This document shows, in pieces, positions 10,600 to 24,500 of a stretch of DNA of 64,000 nucleotides. A model generated the notes under the pieces. The model worked only from the letters and a program-made list of their open reading frames with translations, did not search any database and was not told the DNA's origin. Numbering within the stretch: the first letter of the stretch is position 1; each line of letters starts with the position of its first letter. Source of the DNA: Clavelina lepadiformis. Lineage: Eukaryota; Chordata; Ascidiacea; Aplousobranchia; Clavelinidae. The stretch covers positions 19,406,860 through 19,470,859 of the forward strand of contig NC_135244.1 in assembly GCF_947623445.1 (NCBI RefSeq), written 5' to 3'. The position numbers and the translations under genes were made by a program.

Positions 10600-13500
10600 A
10601 GTGTAGCCCAAAGATATTTGTATATGAGCTGCATTACCGAAATATTAATTACATAATCATGGGTGGTTCATCTTATGCAATTGTACGGTAATTCAACGTA
10701 TTTACCTGTGTGCATCGTAAGTCATCGCCTTCGTTTCAAATTAGCTCGCAAGACTTAATTTCCTAGGTATATTAAAACGTTTAGGTGTAAGTTAAACGAT
10801 TAAAATTTAGGCCTACAAACAAACAAAAAATGATATAGAGACTCAAATTAATAAGTCGACATCCAGTTGCTTCGTCTGTTTTTTTCTAAACACCTGATAC
10901 TGTCATTATCTGTAGTCTATCGCCAGTTTGACGGTCCAGTTTTTTCCTCGTAAAATATTAACTATAAAGTAGCCTATAGTTGTAAACCTCTAATCGTTCA
11001 ATACAATACCCTAATCGTTGTATATCGAAATAAATGTCTTTGCTTGTCTCTGGCTCTTGTATAATTGTTCTACGTATGAGTAGTAATTCCCAACAATTAA
11101 TAACTCTCACTTTACTAGACACCGACCTTACATTGAACAACACCAACAATCAGTGCCCGAGAAGAAAACCCTCAAATAACACCAAATCTTCAGCTCGTAA
11201 TATAAAGAGTACTGAAATCAGATTTGTAAGGGCATGCGACCTGTACCCACAGTAAAAAATTCGGAACTCTTTCCAATGATAGACACCAAGCAATTTAGGT
11301 AAATATTTTCAAACTAAACACACCCGGGTGTCTACACGCCGTAAAGGGAAATCTCTTCGGCAGATTCCCAAAATATAAGAAATCAAATATTTGCTCCGAT
11401 TCGAAATCCCATTTTTTACTTCAAAGGCTTTTCCCTGGTATCGGTTGTTTCGATTCATTGTTTTAAATAAAAAGACGCACTTATATGCGTGACTATTCTA
11501 AATTGTTTTAAACAACACAACAATTTTTTTTGCCAGTACGCCGTGTTTATCTCGAGCCGATAGTAATGGTTGTATTTTTAATGGTATTATACATACTGTA
11601 GTTGTTTTGAACTTTCATAGAATACCGAGTTTACATCGAAAAGAGAAAGCAATGATAAAATAAAAAATAATATAAAATATAAATATAGAATATAAAATAT
11701 TTACAGTTAATATGAAATACTTACTTGATATAATATAATGATATAATACTTAATAAAAAATATTCACAGTTGAAGTAAAATGTGGGTCAGAAAATCTTGA
11801 TACATAAAAATGTTCATGAATGTGAAAGCTGTAATCTACTCGGGCAAGGTATAGTCAGAATCAGTTTCACATTTACAAGGTCAAATGTTATATAATGTAA
11901 ATATATACAATATAGTATATATATAAATGTTAATATAGTACCCGTGCGTACTATATTTGCCTTGTGTGTTAATATTTAAACCACAGTATTTTTGGAAGAA
12001 TCGGTAAGCCTCAAGATAAGAATTTAATACATATTAGATTGTAAACGATTTAAAACATGGCAGAACAAACGCTTAGAATTTTTACCTAATCAGAAAATCA
12101 GTAATGGGTTTTCGATGACGCACAAAGATATGCAAATGTAAACAGAGCGATAGATCAAGAAAATTTTTATCTTATCCAAAATTCGTACCGTACAGTTTGG
12201 ACAAATCAGATAAACCAACCATTCACTGCGACTAAAACCCACTACAACGCTTTTACCGATATGCTTTGGATCATTGACCTTCTTGTGAACCGAGTAGAGC
12301 ATCCTTATTGCTAGGTTTTACAGAAGTTTTGTTCTGTAACTGTTTCGTTTTTAAATAGCGTTTTGTCTTTTAATGTTTCGTCCTTGGACTTTTTGGCTTC
12401 GCCTCTGACAGCTATTAAACTTGATTACGATGACGTCAGAATTTACAGTCATTGTTAGTTACACAAAAATTAAGTTTTATCAGTTTTTGAAAATACGTAC
12501 ACAAACTAGTGTATGTTATTTACAGTACTGTATATGCAAAACTACAAACGACAAGGCACGAAAGGTTTTGGGGTCGAAAGTCGAAACGTTGGCATCCATC
12601 TCGCTCCGTATAGCTTCTAGTTTTTGGAAGCCGAATATTAATAACAAACAATTATACAGTGTCATACGAAATCGGATGTTTACTAAATTTTTATGATGTT
12701 ATGTTGAAATGATTCTACACCGTATGTTTGGTCAATGACAATGATGGGCTCAATGTTATGGCATTAAGCAAAATTGCAATGGTCAGACAAATAGATTGAG
12801 AAAGATTTGTTCCAGATGACTTTGTAGAAGCGCAGCTATGTAAGTTACCTTTATATCTTAAATTCATTGTTCAATGTTCATTAACCTTTATTGCTAGGTT
12901 CTGTTGACACTTATTTAATATATAGGGTCAGGTATCAAAACTGGAGAGTTTGTTTTCCCCATCCATTGCAAGAAGTTCTAGGCTCAATAAAACATATCGG
13001 TTTGACCTCTAAAATATGACATGTAGGGTTAATTTATACGATTTCAAATTTAGTTATTAAGCTACGAGTTCTTACGGAATCAGATTTATTCTGAATAACA
13101 GTACAGTAGAATTTAATGACGTACGCAAGAGTATGACGTTTATGAGTATGTACCGAGCAGTTAACAGATTGTGTCACCTCACAAGATCCGCTCCGTAAAA
13201 AGCTTCAGTGTGTATGATTGTACACTAATGGTAGAGTTATTATGTGCAGTTTTCCCACAAAACCCGGTCTGTGTGCGAACTTGTTTGAAATGTGAACTTA
13301 GCGTTAACTAAAAAGTTTTCCCGCATTCAACAGCTGAACAACAACGCATGCGCAAAGAGTCTGCTTTAGATCTTAATATAGCAGTTAAAGGTATTACAAT
13401 GGTCCACTATACATGTCAAAACAGCTCATAACAGCATTTTAATCCAATAACTGCTAAGTCTATACTGTCATTGATATAGAGTGATTCATGCTATAAAGAA

Positions 13501-13950
13501 GTTTGCTATATAGGTGTAAAGAAACGCAAACATCTTTTAACGATCTTCTCGTTAAATAATAGGAATCGGCAAAAGCGTGAAGGCTTGTAACTTCAAGCTG
13601 CACAGCAGGAAGGAAAATGTTGAACAAACGCCTGTGCACTGCGTTCAGTTGAACCCGCGTAGTTTTAAAAAAAATGTGCTCAACAAACAAGCCAAATTAG
13701 GCGTCGAAAGTGTGTAGTATTGCATCATGTGTGTTTCGGTAGCATACCAACAAGATTGATAGACTTTGTTCGTGGGAACCCTATCTACACTATGTGTGGA
13801 CGACCCTGCAGACAGTCACAGCTAAACGTGGCGTACAGTTGCACTGTTTGCTGTAGAAACTTGAAATTTGGTGACTTTTCCTAAACAATGTTCAGCTATC
13901 TGTCCATGTTTGTTTTATAAAGTTTGATTTTGTTATTTTTGAGATATTGT
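10600..13950. other. Intergenic region, AT-rich, no gene seen
   Basis: No exon series or recognisable protein motif on either strand. A simple TATAATATAAA-like low-complexity block lies at about 11650-11950. Confidence 0.6.
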
Positions 13951-13959
13951 TATATTTTC

Positions 13960-14225
13960 ATCATTTTGCTCTCTGTTGCCACCATGAGCGCATTGAAGCG
14001 TATCGTTTTCGTTTACTCATTCACGGACCACTAACTCGACTAATTATTCTCTTGTTTTCTCTTCTCGCGGTCAACTGGTTTTCCAGCAAATTAAGCACAG
14101 CGGGAGCGCGGCGTAACAAAGAAGAACTTCTAGAATTGTATCACTTGTAGAAATATTTAATTTTACACTTTTTTATTTTTAAAATTATATTGTATAAAGG
14201 AAGCCAGATGTTTTTGCTACTAACC
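13960..14225 (+). repeat. Left arm of a 260-bp diverged inverted repeat
   Basis: Roughly 80% identical by eye to the reverse complement of 15690-15945. Shared blocks include CGTATCGTTTTCGTTTACTC, ACTAACTCGACTAA, TCTTCTCGCGGTCA, TGTATCACTTGTAGAAATA and GGAAGCCAGATGTTTTTGCT. This arm lies outside the hAT element at 14456-16164, while the other arm lies inside it. Family not recognised. Confidence 0.7.
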
Positions 14226-14712
14226 TGTAAAAATCCGATCAGTTTACGACGTATAATTTTCGAGTAATTAACGATTGAATGTTTGTTTGGAGTGTCGGGC
14301 CACACATAGTTAAAATAGTAATGTCGCTCACCCGGTTTAGATAGGGTTAAGCCAGGAGCCAGAATTCTATCTAACACTTCTATGTAAGAGAAAGCAAAAA
14401 AAAACACAAAAACTGTTCCTATGTCTAGACTCTAGAGTCTGGACATACTCTAGACCAGGGGTGTTCAAATGATTTCTGCCATGATCCACCACAACCAAAC
14501 CTGACAACATGATGATCCACTGAATATGAATAGTAAATATATTGGACATGCTTTAATTTTTATGGTGCTTTATTCATGAAAATGTACCCTACAACATATT
14601 AATAACTTTGTAATAGTCAAAAGTGAAGTGTGCTACAGCTGCAAGATTGTTTCAGTGAGAAAAATGATGAGTTGGTTTAGATCTCACAATAGCGTCGAAT
14701 TGAGGCTTTCTG

Positions 14713-15459
14713 TCACTTACTGATAATAAGCTCATGAAGATGAGCATTTGTGAGTCTCGTTCTATGCTTGTTTTTTACAAAATTCATTGATGAAAACAAC
14801 GACTCACAAAGGTACGTAGAAGCGAAGCAAGTAAGGATCCTTCTAGCCAGCCTGGTTATAACTGGGTACCTTTCCAAGGTTACAAGTGATAACCAAAACA
14901 CATTTGGATCTGCGATACAAATCTCATCTCCTTTAAGATTACAAAGTTCTACCTGCATTTTAGACACCAGCAATGCATATTCAGTGGAAAGTTGTGTTTT
15001 CCAAGTGCCATCAACATCAGCAGACAGTGGATGTGAAATTAGCTCTATAACTGAACTGATTTCATAAAATTCCTTGAACTTGTTACAGAACTCAGTGTCC
15101 AAATTTTCCAGAAATTCGACAAAGCATGACCAATCATTATCACAGCTAACTTCTTGTAGAGTCACTTTCAAGCATGGAAAGTGGAGCATGTCTTTGGTGA
15201 TATCTGAAACGAATAGCAACAGCTGTTGCTTGAAAGATTTCACTGCTGACCACAGCTGAATGATAGTGTGCCCCTTGCCCTGGAGCTTCAAGTTCAGAGT
15301 ATTTAGATGGGTAAAACAGTCAGCAAGAAAAGCCAAGTTACATAGATTGGTACCTTCAAGCAGAGTACTAGTTTGACCCCTTTCATTCAAAAACATGACC
15401 AACTCTTTACGAAGGTCCCACAGCCGTCTTTCGTCACACACACCATTCACATTGCACAC
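14713..15459 (-). pseudogene. hAT transposase C-terminal half (ZBED5/EPM2AIP1-like)
   Basis: A 248-codon open frame matching the back half of vertebrate-type hAT transposases: LWDLRKELVMFLNERG, LAFLADCFTHLNTLNLKLQG, and the C-terminal dimerisation motif STYLCESLFSSMNFVKNKHR, ending HLHELIISK. The N-terminal BED finger and first catalytic Asp region are absent, so it cannot be a whole transposase. It lies inside the 1.7-kb element. Confidence 0.85.
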
Positions 15460-15689
15460 ATAATAGTTTCGTCACAGACACCATTAAGTTCGCACACCAG
15501 CATCGTATTAATAACAATGACAGCAGGGAGCAAGATCGACAAAAGTAGCTTTCTGAGTGCAAAGAAATTAGTACGGAAAGAAATAAAAGTGTTGTTCGCA
15601 TATTTTAGCAACTCAAAATTAAATTCTTATACTACTATATATCGCATGCAACGGAGAGCTGCTCGCGTACCACATGAAAAGCCCCAGCT

Positions 15690-15945
15690 TAGTAGCAAAA
15701 ACATCTGGCTTCCTGTATATATCATAATTGTAAAACTAAAGAAAGTACATGTAGTGTAAATTAAGTATTTCTACAAGTGATACATTTCTAGAAGTTTTTT
15801 GTTTCGCCGCGGCCCCCCGCTGTGCAGAAAACCAGCTGACCGCGAGAAGAGAAGACAAGAGAATAGTTAGTCGAGTTAGTGGTGTGTAAATGAGTAAACG
15901 AAAACGATACGCTGCAATGCTGAGTGGGAGCAAAATTATGCTATT
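15690..15945 (-). repeat. Right arm of the 260-bp inverted repeat
   Basis: Reverse complement of the copy at 13960-14225, diverged. The inner edge of both arms is GTAGCAAAAACATCTGGCTTCCT and the outer edge is near GAGCAAAAT. It sits inside the hAT element. Confidence 0.7.
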
Positions 15946-16172
15946 ATAAATTCAAAAAATTAATTTCAACCCTGGCAATTAGTATCCACATGAAAAGTGA
16001 AAGTTTTTTTGGAAAAAAAAAGTTTCTCTTGAAAAAAAAAACTTTTTTTTTTGAAAAAAAAAGGAAGTTTCAAAAGTTTTTTTTTCAAGGCTACATTTGA
16101 AGATCCATATAAAAAGTTGAAAAGATCCGGATCCGGATCGCGATCCGCCATTTGAACAATCCTGCTCTAGAC

Positions 16173-18508
16173 ATACAGCTTATCACCAACCATTTTATTG
16201 AGTTCTTGCTGTTGCACCCAGTCTTTACCACTCTGTTAAGCCTGTAAACACCTAAGTACAGTGCGTAGGCTATTACACAAAGTCTATTTCTATAGAGTAG
16301 GATACGTTTATATGCTCCTAATCAACGATCGTTCGAACCTGTATTTTAGAGACGCATTAAAGGGCAATCTGCGAAATAATTCTTTTGTCGCTCTTCGCTA
16401 AGCAAGTGGACTTTTTGCTGGCAGCTGGCGCTATTATCTAAATTAGTTTATATGTTGATGTATATAGCTTAACAACTTTTCATCCAACCTGACTATACAA
16501 GATTATGTTCTATCTGAGAAAAGGTGTCAGTTTCGCATATAAAAGAGAATTCCCGCTTTATAATCATGCACTCGTGTAGAGTCTAAAAAACATAAATTAT
16601 TGTCGAAATACTTTCCACAGCCTATAAATCGTTCCACGTCATGAATATTCTGTCGAACTGCATCTTAATACAGTATATGTATGAATAAAAAATTCATCTC
16701 GATTTTAACAATTTGAATTTATGTTAGCATAAATCTTAAATAAAAGCTTGTTTCCGTTTACGAATTCCAGACACTGTAATAAAAACAAAACAGACATATC
16801 GTAAATTTACTGTAATGTCCGGTTCCAATTATCGTGTGACAAGACATGATCCCATTACTTAGCAGATTGCAGATCACCATTAGCTTAAAAATTTTTTAAA
16901 TATGAAAGTCTGGTATTTGTTTATATGATTCAAACGAATTCATTAAAGCATGATTTTCAATCAAAGCAAATCTAGTACTAATCTGTAAAAGTTCAATCAA
17001 AAAAAATCTACTCACTTCTATACCCTAAGAAATGAGCAATTGAACAACAAACTTTAACAATCCGTTGCCGTTCAGTTTATTTCAAAAAGCCACCGCGTCT
17101 CAAAAGCAGGCATGATGTGTTTTTTTTTAAGTAAAATAAACAAATATACGACCACAAGCACAAATTGAGTAGTCTATTATATCAAAACGTAAATAGTCAT
17201 AACAGGTGATATATGCAGCGCTTGAGAAAATTGCGCCATTTATCGATCATAGGAGGGACAAAAATACTGACGCTTGGTGGCAATGATTGCACTCAAAGAG
17301 CAACAAGTTTTACTTGATGCCCGCAATTTAAAAAAAAAGATAAAGACCCCAACGAGAACAAGGAAACCTGCATTTGCATTGTGCTGGGATGACAGAGTAG
17401 GACAAAAGCGCGGGCAACATTCCATCGTCACAAACGGCCGAAGTATCGCGACTTGCGAAGCTGATGACAATGAAATGCTAGTGCATTAGGTAGAAATAGC
17501 GAGCGATCAAAATTAGTGTTGATTAAAAATCAAACCAGGACCAAATGCACAATGCAGCATATTAAATAGGGCGCACGAAGCATGCTCATACAAGACTACG
17601 TGCGCAAAAGCTGTGTGGATTGCAATGGGGGGTATGAAAATAAACACCAAGAAGTAAAGTGTAGCAACCTGCCTAAAAGAAAATAGCTACACAGAATAAG
17701 AGCTATACCCTAAGCATATGCTGTTAAATTGCAACGAGATGTTGCGCGGATGCGATGCCATGAGAGCTTGATAAGCAGATTTCCAACCTTTCTTGTTGCT
17801 TCTTGAAAAGATTTGGAATTACGAGTTTCAGATGTACACTGTAAAAATTCCTATTTACCAGAGACGGTGTAAATAAAATGACCCAAAGCTCAAAAATCAA
17901 CTGTCAATCACTGAAACGTGATAAACAATGTGTCAGGATGGCCAACAATAATGAAGTGATGTCGTGATTTATAAAAAATGTGTGTTATGACGTTGTCCCA
18001 GGACATGGATAGGTAAGAAAAGATGATGGAAAGTTTTCACTACACTCCGTCCTGCTGCTGAGGAGCTCTCTGACGATCCGCTGATGCATGAGACGCGGAC
18101 CTCACTGATCGAGCGGACACAACTGGTCGATCCACGGAAAGCATCATATCACCTGTGTAGAAAGGTATCACGATATGATTTAATGTGAACTGCGGCCAAC
18201 GCTAATCTGCGGGAAAGCGAGCAAGTACCAACAACACTAATCTGTGAAAGTGGGGAAGTTTTGGGGTAATTTAGTTATGAAAAACGATTGTTGGGTGAGT
18301 AGGGATTAGTTTTAGGTTGATTTAGTATTGTGACTTTCACATTTCTGTAGATTAGTGCTGGCCTGTATAGTACCTATACACTAGCCCAGATGGCAGAAAC
18401 AAGTTTTGTCTCATACTGTAGCTCTTACTAGAATCATATGAAATTAATTTTTTTCCATACTCATCTTTCCAACATCGCCCTTTATGTCTAATCAAGGACT
18501 TTGGAGCT
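16173..18508. other. Intergenic / KLHL 3' flank, no gene seen
   Basis: AT-rich, with no exon-like series. Two overlapping ORFs on opposite strands near 17240-17489 lack any family signature. The 3' UTR of the minus-strand Kelch gene should enter this region from the right. Confidence 0.55.
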
Positions 18509-21500
18509 TTAAATAGGGAAAGTTCTCATGCATAGACTTTTATCAATAATCAAGCATAATACAAAGACTGCCTGGAATAGTGCACCTGGTGCATCTGGTT
18601 CATTTCCTGAGGAGTTTCCACTTCCGTTTCCTGGACCGCTGGAGGAGCTGTTTCCTCTTAAATTGGCAAAGTTAGGCAGAACGGTGAGTGTACATGCTCT
18701 TATTCCACCGAGAGCAGCGGGAAGATTAAAGGTTTTCGTCCATTTATCCTTTTTAGGGTCGTAGCACTGAACGATGTCGACCATGCATCGGTTATTCCAA
18801 GAGTAGCCCCCTGATACAGTGAAAATACAACTGTTAGGTTAGGTGCTGAGGTTTGGGTCCATTTAAAGATTGCAGTGGGAAATAAATAAGGGGGTAAACC
18901 TGTCACAAAAATTTTCTCCTGGAAAACAGCCACGCCAACGTCACTTTGTCCGGTCAGCATCGGGCAAACAGATGTCCACTGGTCAGTTGCCGTGGTGTAG
19001 TACTCGCACTCAAGAACGTCATCGTAATCTGTCGTGCCTGTTACCCAAGTAATGAGAGCAACACATTTTATCAACAGTTCCACGAATTATATTAAACTGC
19101 ACTATAAATTATTTGCAATAAACAATTACCAATCATACACCCAACATAATATCAGAGACATGATGGTGTAAGCCACAGGATTTAGTTTGAGGTTAGTTGT
19201 GTAAAAATGTAAACACAGTAAAGGATAGTCTTATCAGCAGCAACATACCTTTGAAGTGGTTTCCACCAATGACATAGAGTCGATCTCCAACGGTCGTCAT
19301 ACAGTGAAGACCACGCACAGTTGACATGGAACTCCTGAACACAAATATTGTGAACATCAGGTCCCCATCATATTAATAATTCCTAGTTTATATCTAGCGC
19401 AGGGATTCTTAATATTTTCATCCTATTTACCCCCACCAGCAACCCCTAGGGTAACAGCAAATTCAGCAGTAACCCCTAGGGGTAAATTTACGCCATGTTA
19501 AGAGCTACTGCTAACAAGTGAGAAAACAGTAATGCGCGAGTTGAATCAAAAGGTTCTGACTGGTGAATATACGAGTACAAGTCAAAACTCTTCCACACAT
19601 TGCTGTAGACCGCAATCTTGCTTTTCTTTTTGGCGCAATGCTTTTTGTGTGTGCCGACTGCTGTGTCATGTGATCATGATCAGCTGATCTACTTGTTCGA
19701 TCGATCTTTATAGCTGTTGGTTTCAGTTAACAAAAATGGCCGCTCCACCAGCAAAGAACAGTGTGCAGTGATCCGATTTTTATGGTCAGAAGGCACATCA
19801 GGGGCTGAAATTCAAATGAGGCTTTTAGCACAATAAGGAAACAGTGCGCTACCGAAAAGAACTGTGCATGTGTGGATTGAGAAATTTAGAAGAGGCCGAA
19901 CGAGCGTGAAAGAGCAGGACGTCCATCAACCTCTACCACTGACGAGAAGACTGAGCAAGCTCAAGAAATGATACTGGCGGACCGGCACATTGCTATTGAT
20001 GAGATAGCACACTCTTTGCAAGTTAGTCATGGCTCTGTCCATCAAATAATTCATGAAAACCGTAAAGTGTCTACGAGGTGGGTGCCAAGACAGCTTACAG
20101 TAGAGCACAAGTGTAGACGTCCGGAGATCGGCCGACAACGTGCGCCCACATACGGCGGAAAATTTTTGACTTGTCCTTGCATTATACGTGTATCTAGCAT
20201 GTTAATGCTTTCAGCACTAACGCAGCAGTTAACGTGACTGGTTAAAAACTTTGCAGCTTCATACATACTTTTGCTCCCATTTATCTGTTGAGGGACTGTA
20301 GCAGAGCAGTTTCTTTTGAAATGAATCGTGCGTGATTCCTCCGGATATATACATCTGACCATTGTAGACAGTTCCTAATCAACATATTGTCCATTATCAT
20401 GGTGCTGAAATCACTTTCACTTATGATGTTATGTGTAATTGCACAGTTAGTAAAAAAAGCCGGTATACAAGTTTGTTTGCTTTATAAATAAGATGATATA
20501 TGACCAAGTATCAAGTTCAATGACAACCCATAAAAAACCGATGTAGATCTAAGAAAATATAATGCAAAAAGCTTCCAGGTTAGCAAGTCAGACAAATTTT
20601 CTTGAGTATTTAGCAGATATAATTTGAGGCAAATACAGGTAGCAAGTCAGAACAGAAAGGGAAGTTTTATTATACCTGCATGGCCATAATGGGGTTCTTG
20701 CATTTTCTCAACGAAATTCCACTCGTTGAATTGGGGATTGTAACATTCAACGGTCGACAATTCGCCAGCCGCGTTTCTCCCCCCAACTGCATAAAGTTTT
20801 CCATCGATTGCGCTGTTTAAACAAAAATAGATTCAAGTTCAAAACAGGCTGCATTGGCATTTACCTTTTATGGGCATAAGCTGTTGTTGTGTCGGCCCAA
20901 ACTATTAACAAACATTTACACAAGTGTGCCTTGACGTTCGATGATCCTATTTCAAGGAAAAAGGATCCTCACCTTAAATGGAAAAATGTTCTCTTTTCAT
21001 TCAGAGGACGGACGCGAATCCAATTGTTGTATCTTGGGTCATATCGAAAGACAGTATCAACTGCTGTTTTTCCTTTTGTGTCGTAGTTGCTCTGACCACC
21101 AACAACAAACAAGAAATTGCCAATTACAGCGATTCCGTGTTGATACCTACGTGAATGAAAATATGCCCATTACCAATGTATAATAGTGAGGAGAAAGTGT
21201 TTAATGAAGTCACGTTTATGATGAGTCAGCAGTGTCGTTAACGTTTTGTTCGTTGCTCTTCAATATCCCAATTTAATAGTCAACTGTCAACTATTATGTC
21301 ACAATTAAACTTTGTTTCCTTTAGTGTTTTTAGAACTACAGTATATAATCTTAAGTTAGTACACTCAAATACACCACAAAATGAAGAAGATGACATCAAC
21401 AAATAAAAAAGAAAGTATGAAGGTGTAAACTGGGGTTTTAAACCGTACAATAATACCAAGAGGTACAATAAGCGGGTATACAACGTTTGAAAATCGTTTG

Positions 21501-24500
21501 AAAATCGATTGTTGCATTTCAAGATTGTGCATCATGAATAAGCTAGTTTTTGTATAAATGTGAGATTTACACGATCTGATCAATATGTTTGACAGTATCC
21601 AAAATTTGAAACTTGCTGAGAAACAAGTTTTTCTATAAAGACCAGCCACATAGGTACCTGGAATTTTCCATTGACGCCAGGTTGATCCAACGCTTGGATT
21701 TTTCATCATAAACGCGTAAATCTTTTGAAACATCTAACTGATGCCTCAGCACGCCACCTATCATGTAAACACAAGTATTTGTTTGTAAATTAACCAAGAC
21801 AAAACTTCACCACACTAATACAACAAAGGCAAGCTGCTTTATTACCACAAATATTGTCTACTATGACATCGTTTACACTTGCTGTCAAACGGATAACGAT
21901 AAAGCAAAAACCTAACAAGTGGGTTATACCTACAAAACTACAACATCAAGTAGTAACTAATAGGTTTGTACCTAATGTAACAAGACGGCTAGCATCACTT
22001 CTTATTTGTGTACGTGGTGTTTGAAGAACAGGTTGCATGTAAGGGACCATTTGATAATTTGATGCTTCGAGCAGAAGAGTCATGCATGCATTGTCATTTC
22101 TCATGAAGTCAACCGTCTAAAAGTGAGTCACGAAACCTTGTTTTACTGGCAGACTTAATGGCAAAAGTTTGGTTCATGAAATTAAACCACAAGGCAAATA
22201 AGACCACTTCCTATGCATGCATTGAACAACTGGAACTCTAACTGTTATGTTATGGTACCCAACCTGAACATGGGTGATAAGGTCTGTTGGATTGACCAGT
22301 GGGAACCTGATATTCTCCATGAGAGCTGACGCATACTGCATGCGATTGCTGAGGTCACTTTCAAGCCATCGCTTTGCAGCATTAAACAGCTGAAGCTCGC
22401 TACAACCCTAAAATTATCAAAATAGTGTAACTAGTCTTATTGTCAATCTCTGACCACTTGTATTGAATAGACAGTGAAACTTAAAGAAAAAGCACATTTT
22501 TACATGTGAACATTTTACACAAAAGATGATTGTTTTCTCAACAAAGCACAATCTCTTCTGAAAACTTTCCGATACAATACTCTAATAAAATCGAATTCAA
22601 AGCGTTCTTCATACAATGAAAATTGTCATATTCAATTCAGACCGATTGTTGTAGTCAATAGTGCAACATGACTGCAGTTGCTCATTTCGTTAAGCCAAGC
22701 TGACAACCACAAAGAATTGAGGCGTAATTTCTATTATGAGCACACTGCAGGCGAAGTGTGACTCACACTTACAACAATAAGCATGCAAATATTCCTACTT
22801 ACGATAAGCTACTGCCCACAAACTTATGTCTAGTGAATGGTAATCATTACCAGATGGTTTGGGGAAATATAGAAAATAGTTATTAAGCCTATTTAGTGAA
22901 GCTCATTTAACAACGTTTGACTCAAATTGATCATGGCAAAGTTCATGTAAACAAACAGTGTCATTAGCTAGCTGTTCTTTGCTGAAATGTGAAGTGGTAC
23001 TACACTCTGTGAAAACATGATACGTACTTCAAAACCTGGTGTCATAATCATGTGATATTGTATGATTATGAGTATGTATTTGATTACAATAAATCTTACT
23101 AATATTTTAAAAACACTGAAATATGCACCATCATTTCACCTACTTTCAAAGTGTTGCTGGAGAGAAGAAACACAAGGCGCTCAAACGGGACTTTGTTGAA
23201 ATCATTAACAAGATTGAAATTTTGCAACATGTAAACATTGACAAAGTGGTCAACTGATGAGAGGTTGTATGCATTGGCTATATGACCAATGTCAACACAG
23301 TTTTCTAATGTCACTTCTGATATCAAAAACTCCTGTAAAAACACGAAGTATGTAAGACTCAAGTTAAAACTGTTGCTCACCTGCATAAAAGCCTAAATAG
23401 GAAAAGGTTTTGTTGCAGTATTACCACAATACTTGACCTAATAATGTGGGTGTAAATTTATATACTTGACTACAAGTTTACATAACACTACGTAACAAAA
23501 TTTAAAAAAAGTTTGTTTGGCTACATTTTTAAGTGTGTCTGTATGATTTTCAAGCGCTTATTCCAAAAATGCTATCAGTTTTTTTTCTATCATCGATCGT
23601 AATCAAGATACAATAAATTTGTTTTTTTTTTTGTGATTTTTAGTTAGACTGTAGGTTTTTTATGTGGTTATGATTGCTATGATCTGTGTCTATCAGCATT
23701 ATCATGTTGTAAAAGTTTTCTGTCTACTTTGATGTTATTGAATAGATGATGATCCTACTCAGTGGCGGCATTTCATTGAAAGTTCTACCAAAAGTCTTAA
23801 AGCAGTATTACTTCACAATGGCAACATATATCCATCAATTCCACTTGCTTATTCCTTACAGATGAATGAAGAATATAAAAACGTCAAGCAACTGCTCATT
23901 AAAATCAGTTTCGCTCAGTGTAAGTGGTATGTTGGTGGTGACTTAAAAACTTTAAAGTGCTGGGATTTTTGCTTGGTCCGCAGGGTGGTTACACAAAATA
24001 CTCTTGCTTTTTGTGCTTGTGGAATAGTAGAGCTGATTGTGAGCACCATGAGAAAGTTCACTGGCCGACAAGGGAAAAACTAACCCCAGGAATGTACAAC
24101 GTTATCAGGGAGCCTTCTGTAAGCTGCAAAAAAGTTTTACTGCCACCACTTTATATCGAATTAGGTCTGGTAAAACAGTTTGTCAAAGCTTTGCATTTTC
24201 AAGGACAAGTTTTTCAAGAAATCCGTTCAATGTTTCCCAGACTATCAGTAACCAAAATAAAAGGAGGAATATTAGTTGGTCCTCAGATAAACACAATGTT
24301 AAAGTGTAAAAGCTTGGAAGAAAAAATGAATGAAACAGAAAAAGAAGCGTGGCAAGCATTTCGAGGTGTGGTTGATGGATTTTTGGGAAATAAAAGGGAC
24401 TGAAATTACAAAGAGTTGGTGGAAAAACTTGTCAAAAGTTAACAAAACATGGGTTGTTGCATGTCTGTCAAACTTCCTTTTTTATGTTTCCATCTGGATT

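Larger units (their letters stand above)
14456..16164 (-). mobile_element. Partially deleted hAT element, TSD CTCTAGAC
   Basis: 1709 bp with ends CAGGGGTGTTCAAATG and CATTTGAACAATCCTG, and a perfect 8-bp duplication CTCTAGAC (14448-14455, 16165-16172). It contains an antisense transposase remnant (15459-14713), one arm of a 260-bp inverted repeat (15690-15945), and poly-A/poly-T tracts at 16000-16085. Confidence 0.9.

Noticed and set aside
17240..17489. Overlapping ORFs of 71 and 76 codons on opposite strands
   Set aside because: No motif, no splice context, no resemblance to a known family.
19402..19510. CAGGGATTCTTAA and CCCCTAGGG repeats resembling a hAT end
   Set aside because: No matching opposite end or 8-bp duplication could be found.
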